Shown here piece by piece: positions 8,706-16,944 of a DNA stretch of 64,000 bases. Numbering within the stretch: position 1 is the first letter of the stretch; each line of letters opens with the position of its first letter. The stretch is from the NCBI GenBank assembly GCA_937120535.1, contig CAKZJX010000054.1:51714-115713 (forward strand), in the 5' to 3' direction. The notes beneath the pieces are model-generated. The model saw nothing but the letters and a program-made list of their open reading frames with translations. It was not told the DNA's origin and did not search any database. A program made the translations under genes and the position numbers. Origin of the DNA: an uncultured Anaerolineae bacterium (GTDB taxonomy: Bacteria; Chloroflexota; Anaerolineae; Anaerolineales; Villigracilaceae).

Positions 8706-9422
8706 TCATGGCTCCTTGGAGACGAACGATGATGGGTGTGAGGGATCGGGCTGGGATGGACCGTTCAGGCGCTGGATCAGGCCGGCGATGGCTTGTTCGA
8801 GATGTTGACCGCGTAGGCTAAACGTAATGTCTCCGCGAGTTTTCTCGATGGTGCTGCGTGCTAGATCAGTCTGCCGGCGCAGTCCATTGGTAATGGCGTC
8901 GGGGTAGTCCATTGTCACTAGGATGCTATAGATGTCATCCATGGCGTTGAGCAGACGTTCGGCCTCTTCGGAGTAGCCATGACGGAGAATATCCAAAGTG
9001 CGCCGACGTAGCTCACCCACGCTCTCAGCCAGGCCATTTAGGTAAGTAGCGCTGTCAACCTTCAGTTCCTCTGGCGTGGGTAGAGGGTGATTTTGGATCA
9101 GGGCACAAGTTGCGCTGGCTTCGACGAATTCCTTGAGAGCGTCTTGGGTGTAGCCGGCATAGTACAGGTCGGGATAGGGCTCAAGATCGGTGCGTAGTTC
9201 TTCAGCGAGGGATTGCGCTTTGATCAGGAGCTGATTCATTTCCTCCTGGTCTGCAGAGGGCGGGGAGAGGGGGAGATTGTTGGGAAGGCGATGTGCAGCG
9301 CGGATGGCCAGGGAGCAGGCGCGAGTCAGTTCGCGAGCCACGGCCAGAGCCCGATCGCGCATGGTCGTGCGGGTTTCTAAGTCTTTGCGGAGGCGTTCTG
9401 CAATTTCGTCCAGGCGTTGCAT
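8706..9422 (-). CDS. Translin family protein
   Basis: The sequence is all-helical and matches the prokaryotic translin pattern along its length: an N-terminal helix (RLDEIAERLRKDLE), DLYYAGYTQDALKEFVEA in the middle, LNGLAESVGELRRRTLD, then YSILVTMDYPDAITNGLRRQTD and STIEKTRGDI. Translins are ring-forming single-stranded RNA/DNA binding proteins, well known in eukaryotes and scattered in archaea and Chloroflexota. The ATG at 9422 lies 1 base after the upstream stop; an in-frame GTG at 9440 would overlap it. It sits between DUF3467 and the PH-like protein in an operon headed by ssb, which fits a nucleic-acid role. Confidence 0.8.
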   Translation of the reverse strand: MQRLDEIAERLRKDLETRTTMRDRALAVARELTRACSLAIRAAHRLPNNLPLSPPSADQEEMNQLLIKAQSLAEELRTDLEPYPDLYYAGYTQDALKEFVEASATCALIQNHPLPTPEELKVDSATYLNGLAESVGELRRRTLDILRHGYSEEAERLLNAMDDIYSILVTMDYPDAITNGLRRQTDLARSTIEKTRGDITFSLRGQHLEQAIAGLIQRLNGPSQPDPSHPSSFVSKEP

Positions 9423-9423
9423 G

Positions 9424-9759
9424 TCATTCGTTTTTGTCACCAGGGGGCTCAGGGGGTTGTTGATAGGGCCGAAAGAGCTGATCGGCTAAGGATTGATTGC
9501 TGGGGATCACGATCTCACCGAACGCCGCCTCGTAACGCGCCAGATTTTCCCCCAAGGCGCGATAAAACAGCTTGGCGCTCAACGGTGACATCACCAGGCG
9601 GACTTGAACGCGGGCATTGCCCTCTCCCGGCAAGACATGGGCGAAATCTAGCACGAGATCGGCTGGGGAGTGGGAGATGCGCACTAGGTTGGAGTAAACC
9701 GGCTGCAGATCGGGAGGGACGTCGAGCTGCGGGGGGAGAGGGCGCACAGAGGCGGTCAT
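9424..9759 (-). CDS. DUF3467 family protein
   Basis: This 111-residue protein matches the DUF3467 pattern: PVYSNLVRISHSPADLVLDF, then a conserved strand with RVQVRLVMSPLSAKLFYRAL and an ENLARYEAAFGEI end. The family is small, widespread in bacteria and archaea, and has no established function. It has a GGAGA ribosome binding site, starts 16 bases after the ssb stop, and runs into the translin gene. The tight linkage to ssb and translin suggests a DNA or RNA related task, but nothing in the sequence proves this. Confidence 0.85.
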   Translation of the reverse strand: MTASVRPLPPQLDVPPDLQPVYSNLVRISHSPADLVLDFAHVLPGEGNARVQVRLVMSPLSAKLFYRALGENLARYEAAFGEIVIPSNQSLADQLFRPYQQPPEPPGDKNE

Positions 9760-9774
9760 TGATGGTTCTCCAGG

Positions 9775-10200
9775 CTAGAAGGGAATGTTGTCCTCCGAGG
9801 GCGCAATCACATCTCCGGCATCCATGTCCATCAGACTCACTTCGCCGCCTTCTTGGCGAGGGGAGAGGAAGCGCACGGTGTTGGCGGTAACTTCATACGA
9901 TGCACCAACGGTACCGTCCTGTTTGGTCCAGATGCGAGGGCCACCGGTGTTCCGATCTGGGGCTAGTCGTCCTTCTACCAGCACTTTGGTGCCTTTTTTC
10001 AGATATTGGTTGCAGATCTCGGCCATCTTGCCCCAGGTGGTGACGCGGAACCAAATGGTTTCTTTCACCTGTTCACCGTTGGAAGCGGTATATTGGCGGT
10101 TGGTGGCTACGGAGAATGAGGTCACTGCCTGACCGCTAGGGGTGTAGCGCATTTCGGGATCGCGCCCAACATTACCCACAATAATAATGGTGTGATACAT
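9775..10200 (-). CDS. ssb: Single-stranded DNA-binding protein
   Basis: A 141-residue SSB with an OB fold at 1-110: MYHTIIIVGNVGRDPEMRYT at the N-terminus, conserved WFRVTTWGKMAE and KGTKVLVEGRL. The short C-terminal tail is acidic and ends in EDNIPF, the docking peptide for replication and repair partners. It lacks the long Gly-rich linker of many SSBs. It heads a four-gene operon with DUF3467, translin-like and PH-like genes rather than sitting between rpsF and rpsR, so it could be a second, specialised SSB. Confidence 0.95.
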   Translation of the reverse strand: MYHTIIIVGNVGRDPEMRYTPSGQAVTSFSVATNRQYTASNGEQVKETIWFRVTTWGKMAEICNQYLKKGTKVLVEGRLAPDRNTGGPRIWTKQDGTVGASYEVTANTVRFLSPRQEGGEVSLMDMDAGDVIAPSEDNIPF

Positions 10201-10285
10201 ATGGCTGTTTCTCCGACAAAAGGAGTATGGGTTGCAGTGAGTCCGGAACGGATAAGCATATTTTACACGATAAGGCCACGGTAGG

Positions 10286-11137
10286 CTATTTTTTGCTGTT
10301 TTTAGAAGATGTCTCAGACCATCGGTTGAGCAGGGCTAGCAAGTTGCGCTGGTGCAGCGTCTCTGCCAAGCCTCCTAGATAGACGCCGCTCTTGCCGCAG
10401 TCTTCGATCGAGACGGTTTCAAGGACCTCATAGGGATTGCGGCGACGCATGGCGCTCTTGACGATCTTTTTCAGGTTGGTCAGGTAGGTGAGGTTTTCTT
10501 TGACGGCAGCATCGATCTCACCGCGCAAGATAATATCGCCGTGACCCTGGATGATGTTCTCTAGGCCCATGCGAGCGATCTTGCGAATCGAGGTGGTGAT
10601 GTCGTCGATGTCTCCGTCCACGACATACGGGAGTGGCATGAAGGCGTCGCCAGCGAAGAGCACTCGATCTTCTTCGACGAGGACAGAGATGCCATCGGGG
10701 CTGTGGCCGGGGGTCGGAAAGAGGATCAGGTTCTTCTTCCCCACACGCAAGGTGAGCTCGCCGGAGGCGAAGGTGATGTGGGGAAGGACGATCTTGACCT
10801 GGCGCAGCAGGTTGTTCTGTTGACGAGCCGTCTCTAACGAAGGGATACCGCGCTCTTCGAGGAGTTCGTGACAGCGGGCGTGGGCAATCACCGTGGCCCC
10901 CGGGAAGAAGCAGTTTCCCCAGGTATGATCGGCATGGTAGTGAGTGTTGATTATGTACCGCACCGGTACACTTAGGTCGCGCTCGATGAAATCGCGCATG
11001 CTCATGGTTTCTTCGGGCAAGGCCAGGGTATCAATTACAACCGCCCATTGGGGGCCGACCACGACGCCGGCCGTGACTTGCGCATAGACATCGCTTTGAA
11101 ACCAGTACACGTTTTCAGAGACGCGTTCACGTTGCAT
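10286..11137 (-). CDS. Metallo-beta-lactamase fold hydrolase
   Basis: The protein carries the metal site motif NTHYHADHTWGN and further ligands in PGHSPDGISV and LFAGDAF, so it is an intact MBL-fold hydrolase of the glyoxalase II/quinoprotein-associated type. The substrate is unknown. The ATG at 11137 is preferred over 11185 because AAGGA lies 7 bases upstream and the homologous core begins at once (ERVSENVYWF). Upstream is a strong promoter with a perfect palindrome, so it is probably transcribed alone and regulated. C-terminal helices after residue 200 may restrict access to the active site. Confidence 0.85.
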   Translation of the reverse strand: MQRERVSENVYWFQSDVYAQVTAGVVVGPQWAVVIDTLALPEETMSMRDFIERDLSVPVRYIINTHYHADHTWGNCFFPGATVIAHARCHELLEERGIPSLETARQQNNLLRQVKIVLPHITFASGELTLRVGKKNLILFPTPGHSPDGISVLVEEDRVLFAGDAFMPLPYVVDGDIDDITTSIRKIARMGLENIIQGHGDIILRGEIDAAVKENLTYLTNLKKIVKSAMRRRNPYEVLETVSIEDCGKSGVYLGGLAETLHQRNLLALLNRWSETSSKNSKK

Positions 11138-11224
11138 ACAAGCATCCTTGAGAGAGTTCTGTCTCCCGCTAGCGCGCTGCTTCATTTTCTATCGATCGTT
11201 GCAGCCGAGCAGGGAATTCACCTA

Positions 11225-11253
11225 ACCATAGCACGAACGAGCGCCAAAGTCAA
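11225..11253 (-). promoter_or_regulatory. Sigma-70 promoter of the MBL hydrolase gene
   Basis: On the minus strand TTGACT (11253-11248) and TATGGT (11230-11225) are separated by 17 bases, close to consensus. It points at the MBL gene starting at 11137. Confidence 0.65.
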
Positions 11254-11254
11254 G

Positions 11255-11266
11255 TTGTATATACAA
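11255..11266. promoter_or_regulatory. Perfect 12-bp palindrome, likely operator
   Basis: TTGTATATACAA is fully symmetrical and ends one base before the -35 box of the promoter reading into the MBL hydrolase gene. This position fits a repressor or activator site. No regulator gene lies next to it. Confidence 0.5.
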
Positions 11267-11319
11267 ATATTGAGGCGTCGCCGGCCCAATTCCCTCCCTC
11301 CTTCAATTGCCAACCGTCG

Positions 11320-12006
11320 CTAGCTGTGCTCGGGGCGAGTTTCGCCCAATAGCAAGGGTCCGACCTGAGCCGTGGAATCCAGGATGAGATCGGCTCCAGT
11401 GCGGCGCAATTCATCTTCTTCGCCAAAGCCGCACAGGACGCCGATGGTCTGTGCGCCGGCCGCTTTTCCAGCACGCATATCCATAGTGGTATCGCCGATC
11501 ATGACGCAGGCTTCGGGCGAAACGCCCATCTGCTGGGCGGCATAGATGACCGGATCGGGGTAGGGTTTGGTGTGTTCCACCGTATGGGCGGTGACGATGA
11601 CGTCGAAGTAGGACGTCAGTTGAAAGTAATCGAGGAAAGCGCGGGTGCCTTGCTCATTGCGGGCCGAGACCACGGCCATCGGGAAGTGCCCATAGAGCCT
11701 GGCCAACATGGCGTCTACACCTGGGACGAGCAGCAAGGTTTTCCAGCGTTTGCGCCGGCGGCGGTACATCCAGTTGACTAAGGCGGCTAGTTCCTTGTCC
11801 AGGCCGAAGCGGTCGGGGAGAGCCATCAGGGCGTTGCCCGGCGATTCGATCCACATCACCAATCGGCGCGCCGCCCGCGTCGGATCGCGAACCAGGAGGC
11901 GCGGTAGGAAGCGCGCCAATCGGCTGACGTAGAGATCATCGGTGTCACTCAGTGTGCCGTCTACGTCAAAGCACAGGGCGCGAATTCGGGAGAGCTCGAG
12001 GGGCAT
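11320..12006 (-). CDS. HAD-family phosphatase (phosphoglycolate phosphatase-like)
   Basis: The 228-residue protein has the HAD nucleophile motif LCFDVDGTLSDTD (D14, D16), a helical cap at about 20-90, the motif II region VVSARNEQGTRAF, and the acidic metal motif VMIGDTTMDMRAGKAAGA. Such enzymes remove phosphate from small metabolites; the exact substrate cannot be read off. Its start lies 55 bases from the divergent histidine kinase start, so the promoters face away from each other in a short shared region. Confidence 0.85.
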   Translation of the reverse strand: MPLELSRIRALCFDVDGTLSDTDDLYVSRLARFLPRLLVRDPTRAARRLVMWIESPGNALMALPDRFGLDKELAALVNWMYRRRRKRWKTLLLVPGVDAMLARLYGHFPMAVVSARNEQGTRAFLDYFQLTSYFDVIVTAHTVEHTKPYPDPVIYAAQQMGVSPEACVMIGDTTMDMRAGKAAGAQTIGVLCGFGEEDELRRTGADLILDSTAQVGPLLLGETRPEHS

Positions 12007-12014
12007 ATGGGCAT

Positions 12015-12044
12015 TTTACCGCATTGGGGCGAATGTGCTATACT
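12015..12044 (+). promoter_or_regulatory. Promoter of the GAF/PAS histidine kinase gene
   Basis: TTTACC and TATACT are 18 bases apart, and TG one base before the -10 makes it an extended -10 promoter. The -10 ends 17 bases before the preferred start at 12062. Confidence 0.6.
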
Positions 12045-12061
12045 TTGCTAGGGAGCGCCCT

Positions 12062-14158
12062 ATGGTTCAGACCATGTCTTCTGGAAACGATCGCATGCGC
12101 TTGCGGCTGGAGCTGCTTTATCATGTCAGTCGCGAGGTGGCCGCCGCTCTTGATCTGCGGACCGTGTTGCAACGGGTCTTGCTGGCTGCGATCCGCAATG
12201 TGGGCGGTGAACGGGCCAGCATTATTGTGTTGGACGATGCGCAGAAGCCGTTGGAGGCCACCATCGTTTACGGTCAGCAATTCCACGAGCATACTACCCA
12301 ACAGCTGCGAGAGACTGTGGAGCGCGGCCTAGCCGGCTGGGTGATCCAACATCGCCAGGCGGCGCTGCTTTCCGACACCTCTCGTGATGAGCGTTGGCTA
12401 AAACGTCCCGACGATCAGGGGAAGACGGGGGCGAAATCGGCTCTTTGTGTTCCTTTGCTGGTGCGAGATCGATTGGTCGGGGTGCTGACGCTGGTGCACC
12501 CCATGCCCAACGCGTTCACCCAAGAACATCTGGAGTTGATGCAGGCGATTGCCGATCAGGCCGGGGTGGCGGTCCTAAACGCTCGGCTGTACTCGGAGAG
12601 TCGACGCCAGGCGCAGGTGATGACCGCCTTGGTGGAGAGCGCGATGGTGATCAACACCTCGTTGCACATGGACAAGGTGCTGCAGCGTATTTTGCAACAG
12701 GCCATGCAGGCGCTGCAAGTGGAGATGGCCGCTATCGGCCTGTTGGATCTGCAAACCAATGAGGTGGCGTTTCGAGCGGCGACCGGCCAGCACGCCGATC
12801 GCCTGCTTCATTCCCGCCTGCCTGCCGATACAGGGGTGGTTGGTAACGTCTTGCGGGAACGACGGGGCGAGATTATCGCCGGCCCCGAAGGAGAGAAGCA
12901 CCTGCGCCAAATGGACTGCCTGAAAGATCTCCAGGCGCAGGCGGTGGCCATTGCCCCCTTGCCCGGCCAAGATGGCCCGATTGGCGTGATCCAGGCTGTT
13001 CGCTTCTCCAGCGCCTCCTTTGAACCGGATGCGCTGTCAGTGCTGATTGGTCTGGGAAATCTGGCCGGTATTGCCATTCAAAACGCTCAGTTCTATGAGC
13101 GGATGGAGGCCGCTCAACGCCGCTATCAAGAACTCTTCCAAGACAGCATCGATCCCATTTTGATCACCGACTGGCAGGGGAATATCTTAGAGATTAACCG
13201 TCAGGCAGAATGGCTGATCGGGCTGAACCAGGACGAATTGCGGTTGCACACCATTGACTCCTTGCATCCGGTCGATTGGGATTGCATTGGTCGGCAGTTC
13301 GAGATGTTGCGCAACAACCAGGCCTGTCGCTACGAGTCGTCTCTGCGCCGACGCGATGGGACCCAAAGACATATTGAGGTCTACGTGCGGCGTGTGGACT
13401 TTGGACCGTCGGGGGTGTTGCAGTGGATTTTGCGCGACATTACCGCTCGCAAGGAGCTGGACATCCTGCGCGAGGACCTGATCTCAATGATCTACCACGA
13501 TCTGCGCTCTCCACTCTCCAACATCGTCTCCAGCCTAGAGATGTTGCGCATCTTGCTGGATACCTCAGACGATCAGGTGCGCACAATTTTGACCATCGCC
13601 TCCAGCTCTGCGGCTCGCTTGGAACGGCTGGTCGTCTCCCTGCTGGATCTGAACCGCTTGGAAGTCGGCCAGTCGGTGGTGGATCAAAAGGTGATCGATC
13701 TGAAGAGCCTGATCGAGCAGGCCGTGCACGACGTCGGGCCGGCTGTGGAGAACCGCCGGCATCGCCTGGTCACCGTTCTGCCGGAGGACCTGCCGCCAGT
13801 GTGGGTGGATCCCAGCATGATCCTGCGTGTGATCATCAATCTACTAGAAAACGCTGTCAAATTTACGCCGTCGGGAGGCTACATCGAGGTCGGCGCTCGA
13901 CCCAACGGCGAGTCTGTAGAATGCTGGGTGCGGGATAGTGGTCCGGGGATTCCTCCCTCTGATCGCGAGCGCGTCTTTGATAAATTCAGCCGCCTGCGTC
14001 AGAAGGACAAACCCGCCGGACTAGGGATCGGCTTGGCCTTCTGTCGTCTAGCAGTACAGGCTCATGGTGGTCATATTTGGATCGAAGATCCGCCCGGCGG
14101 TGGAGCTTCGTTCCATTTCACCCTGCCTTGCGCTACGCAAGAGCAGCGGAAAGGGTGA
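12062..14158 (+). CDS. Sensor histidine kinase, GAF-GAF-PAS-HisKA-HATPase
   Basis: With start 12062 the protein is 698 residues, fully soluble. Two GAF domains (about 20-165 and 190-340) precede a PAS domain (about 350-465). HisKA carries the His in DLISMIYHDLRSPLSN, and the ATPase domain has NLLENAVKFTPSG, DSGPGIPP and GIGLAFCRLA. All kinase motifs are intact, so it should sense small ligands or redox state in the cytosol. The longer frame back to 11942 was rejected because the promoter lies inside it and the extension has no homologous features. No response regulator is adjacent. Confidence 0.9.
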   Translation: MVQTMSSGNDRMRLRLELLYHVSREVAAALDLRTVLQRVLLAAIRNVGGERASIIVLDDAQKPLEATIVYGQQFHEHTTQQLRETVERGLAGWVIQHRQAALLSDTSRDERWLKRPDDQGKTGAKSALCVPLLVRDRLVGVLTLVHPMPNAFTQEHLELMQAIADQAGVAVLNARLYSESRRQAQVMTALVESAMVINTSLHMDKVLQRILQQAMQALQVEMAAIGLLDLQTNEVAFRAATGQHADRLLHSRLPADTGVVGNVLRERRGEIIAGPEGEKHLRQMDCLKDLQAQAVAIAPLPGQDGPIGVIQAVRFSSASFEPDALSVLIGLGNLAGIAIQNAQFYERMEAAQRRYQELFQDSIDPILITDWQGNILEINRQAEWLIGLNQDELRLHTIDSLHPVDWDCIGRQFEMLRNNQACRYESSLRRRDGTQRHIEVYVRRVDFGPSGVLQWILRDITARKELDILREDLISMIYHDLRSPLSNIVSSLEMLRILLDTSDDQVRTILTIASSSAARLERLVVSLLDLNRLEVGQSVVDQKVIDLKSLIEQAVHDVGPAVENRRHRLVTVLPEDLPPVWVDPSMILRVIINLLENAVKFTPSGGYIEVGARPNGESVECWVRDSGPGIPPSDRERVFDKFSRLRQKDKPAGLGIGLAFCRLAVQAHGGHIWIEDPPGGGASFHFTLPCATQEQRKG

Positions 14159-14268
14159 GCCCGCAGGTGCCGGCCGCACAAGCGAGCGGTCTTTTGTCCT
14201 TTTTTGGCCCTGTGCGGTCGCAATAACCCATCCTTGCTCGAGGTACATCCATAGGCGGAGTAAGTCGA

Positions 14269-15132
14269 ATGGAAGTCATTGCCGAAAAAGTGTATATTGA
14301 GAACAATTTCCCCGGAGTCACGCTGGGGTTGATCGCCGCTCCGCGCGGGCCGGTGTTCATTGATGCGCCTCCCTCGGCAGACGATAGCCGAAGCTGGCGC
14401 GCGGCCGTCATGGACTTGAGCTCAGGCCCCGATCGGGTGTTGATCCATCTCGATTCCCATCCCGATCGCACGATCGGGGCGCGGGCGATGGATTGTCCGG
14501 TGATCGCTCACGAGAAGATCGTCCAAGCCTTTCGCAATCGGCCCACCATCTTCAAGGCTCAGGGAGATGAGACCGGCGCCGGCTGGGAGGGCGTTGCCAG
14601 CCTCGGCACGGTTCGCTGGGTGTCGCCCGAAATCTCGTTCACCGAGAAGCTCACCTTGCATTGGGGAGGGAATCCAATTCAGCTCGAACATCACCCTGGG
14701 CCGACTGCCGATGCGATCTGGGTGATCCTGCCTGAGGAGAAGGTGATCTTTGTGGGCGACCTGGTCGTCAAGCAACAGCCGCCGTTTCTGGCCCAGGCAA
14801 ACCTGCTCTCCTGGGTCGAAGCGCTCAAAGAGTTGATGAGCCCCATCTATCGCAGGTTTACCATTGTCAGCGGGCGTGGAGGTGTGGTTGCTCCCCAAAC
14901 GGTGAAAGCTCAACTGGAGCTCATCGAGGCGATTCACGATCGCCTGGAGCGCCTGGCGGCTCGTGAAGCTGCTCCGGAAGCCACCGAAAAATTGGTCAGT
15001 CACTTTCTAGAACACTATCGGGCGCCAGCCATCCGCATAAAACACTACGAACAGCGTTTGCGCTACGGCCTCTACCATTACTACATCCGTCACTATCGTC
15101 CCTCTCAGCGAGCTGTGCCGAATGAAGGATGA
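14269..15132 (+). CDS. MBL-fold protein with degenerate metal motif
   Basis: The 287-residue protein follows the MBL fold outline (VIAEKVYIENNFPGVTLGLI at the start, LEHHPGPTADAIWV and FVGDLVV later), but the HxHxDH motif reads D-S-H-P-D-R (IHLDSHPDRTIGA). The first and last His are lost, so a normal two-zinc site is unlikely. It may bind one metal, act on a different substrate, or be regulatory. A GGAG site precedes the start. Its stop region overlaps the asparaginase start by 11 bases, so the two are translationally coupled. Confidence 0.75.
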   Translation: MEVIAEKVYIENNFPGVTLGLIAAPRGPVFIDAPPSADDSRSWRAAVMDLSSGPDRVLIHLDSHPDRTIGARAMDCPVIAHEKIVQAFRNRPTIFKAQGDETGAGWEGVASLGTVRWVSPEISFTEKLTLHWGGNPIQLEHHPGPTADAIWVILPEEKVIFVGDLVVKQQPPFLAQANLLSWVEALKELMSPIYRRFTIVSGRGGVVAPQTVKAQLELIEAIHDRLERLAAREAAPEATEKLVSHFLEHYRAPAIRIKHYEQRLRYGLYHYYIRHYRPSQRAVPNEG

Positions 15133-16222
15133 TTCGTTCGTTCCTCTGTTGGAATTGCAGCGTGGTTCGATCGTCGAGTCGATCCACGTTGGTGCGCTGG
15201 TCGTGGTCAATGCCCAAGGCCGGCAGATCGCTTCGCTGGGCAACCCCTACCAGGTCGCCTTTTTGCGCTCTTCGGCCAAACCCTTTCAACTCTTGCCGTT
15301 TGTAGAACGCGGTGGTCCAGAGCATTTTGACCTGACGCAGCAGGATCTGGCTATCGCCTGCGCCTCTCACGAGACCTCTCGCAGGCATCTAGAAGTGGTG
15401 GCTGCTTTTCAAGCCAAGGTTGGCATCAGCGAGGCCGATCTACAGTGTGGCCCTCACCTGCCTGGCGATCCTGAGATGTTGCGCTACGTGTTGTGTAACC
15501 GAATCTCGCCTACACCGAATTTTAACAACTGTTCAGGAAAGCACACTGCCATGCTAGCCCATGCCAAGATGCGTGGTTTGCCCCTCGAGAGCTACCTTTC
15601 CCCCGATCACCCGGTTCAACGCGACCTCCTGGCCTGTTTGGCCGAAATGAGCGATCTCTCCCCCCAGGAGATTGCTATTGGCATAGATGGTTGCTCTGCG
15701 CCCAACTTTGCTATGCCACTCTACCATACGGCGCTGGCCATGGCGCGCCTGTGTGATCCACGTGACCTACCCGAGCCGCGAGCCCGGGCGTGCCACACGA
15801 TCACTACCGCTATGACCACCCATCCGGAGATGATCAGCGGCCCTGGCGAGTTTGATTGTGAGCTAATGAAGATCGGTCGGGGCCGGCTGATCGCCAAACG
15901 GGGTGCGGAGGGGTTCCAGGTGGTTGGGCTGCTGCCGGGGGTGATCGACGAATACGGGGTGGGGATCGCCCTGAAAGTCGCTGATGGCGATCTCTCCACC
16001 CGAGACGATCGTCTTTTCCCCCGCTCGCGCGTCCGGCCGGCGGTGATCCTGGAAGTGTTGCGCCAGCTCGGTGCACTTGACCGGGAGCGGATGAGCCAAC
16101 TGGAAGCGTTTGGCCCGCAGCGCATCCTGCGAAATCACGCCGGCCTGGTCATCGGTCGGTCCTATCCGGTCTTTTCGCTGGCTTCTCATCCTATCTCCTA
16201 TCCTGTATCCTCCAATCTTTGA
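15122..16222 (+). CDS. L-asparaginase (asparaginase II family, PF06089)
   Basis: The 366-residue protein matches the thermolabile/Rhizobium-type L-asparaginase II family, not the classic bacterial AnsB fold. Recognisable stretches are RSSAKPFQLLPF near the N-terminus, ACASHETSRRHLEVV, NFNNCSGKHTAML, IGIDGCSAPNFAMPL and PGEFDCELMKIG. Such enzymes convert asparagine to aspartate and ammonia. Length is normal. It is coupled to the degenerate MBL protein upstream, and endonuclease III begins 1 base after its stop, so all three share a transcript. Confidence 0.88.
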   Translation: MKDDSFVPLLELQRGSIVESIHVGALVVVNAQGRQIASLGNPYQVAFLRSSAKPFQLLPFVERGGPEHFDLTQQDLAIACASHETSRRHLEVVAAFQAKVGISEADLQCGPHLPGDPEMLRYVLCNRISPTPNFNNCSGKHTAMLAHAKMRGLPLESYLSPDHPVQRDLLACLAEMSDLSPQEIAIGIDGCSAPNFAMPLYHTALAMARLCDPRDLPEPRARACHTITTAMTTHPEMISGPGEFDCELMKIGRGRLIAKRGAEGFQVVGLLPGVIDEYGVGIALKVADGDLSTRDDRLFPRSRVRPAVILEVLRQLGALDRERMSQLEAFGPQRILRNHAGLVIGRSYPVFSLASHPISYPVSSNL

Positions 16223-16223
16223 T

Positions 16224-16940
16224 ATGCCATCTCACCCTGCTGTCTCTTTGCTGGCTGAGTTGGCCCAGCGCGCGCTTCAGATCCATCAGCGGTTGCTTGA
16301 GGTGTACGGAGAGCCGACCTGGCGTCATCCCCTGCCGCCCTTGGACGAGCTGATCTCGACCATCCTCTCCCAGAACACCAACGACACCAACCGCGATCGG
16401 GCCTTCGAAGCCTTGCGGGCTCGCTTTCTCACTTGGGAAGCGGTGCGCGAGGCCGATCCGAACGATGTGATCTCTGCCATTCGCTCGGCCGGCCTGGCCA
16501 ATCAAAAGGGACCGCGCATCCAGCAGGTATTACGCGCCATCACGGCCGAGCGCGGCGACCTGAATTTGGATTTCCTGCTCAGCTTCTCGGCGGACGAAGC
16601 GCGTCGCTGGCTGATGAAGTTTCCAGGGGTCGGGCCGAAGACAGCCGCCATCGTGTTGTGTTTTTCCCTGGGGCTTCCGGCGTTTCCGGTGGACACCCAT
16701 ATCTATCGGGTCACCGGTCGCATCGGCCTGAGGCCGGCCAAGATGACGGTGGAGCAAGCGCACGCCCATCTGGAGGCCCTCTTCCCGCCGGAAACCTATT
16801 CCGCCGCTCACCTGAACTTGATCCGCTTGGGCCGAGAGGTATGCCAAGCGCGCAAACCGAATTGTCCGGCGTGCCCGATTCAATCGTTGTGCGATTTTGG
16901 GCGAGCTAAACAGGAGACGTTGAGCGCTCCGCAAACCTAG
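16224..16940 (+). CDS. nth: Endonuclease III-like DNA glycosylase
   Basis: The 238-residue enzyme has the HhH-GPD fold: K139 in KFPGVGPKTAA is the catalytic lysine and D157 in FPVDTHIYRVTGR the catalytic aspartate. A C-x6-C-x2-C-x5-C cluster near the C-terminus (CQARKPNCPACPIQSLC) binds the 4Fe-4S cluster. It removes oxidised pyrimidines and cuts the strand. The start at 16224, one base after the asparaginase stop, is preferred; an ORF back to 16110 only overlaps that gene. It ends 4 bases from the convergent fabF end. Confidence 0.93.
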   Translation: MPSHPAVSLLAELAQRALQIHQRLLEVYGEPTWRHPLPPLDELISTILSQNTNDTNRDRAFEALRARFLTWEAVREADPNDVISAIRSAGLANQKGPRIQQVLRAITAERGDLNLDFLLSFSADEARRWLMKFPGVGPKTAAIVLCFSLGLPAFPVDTHIYRVTGRIGLRPAKMTVEQAHAHLEALFPPETYSAAHLNLIRLGREVCQARKPNCPACPIQSLCDFGRAKQETLSAPQT

Positions 16941-16944
16941 TCGC

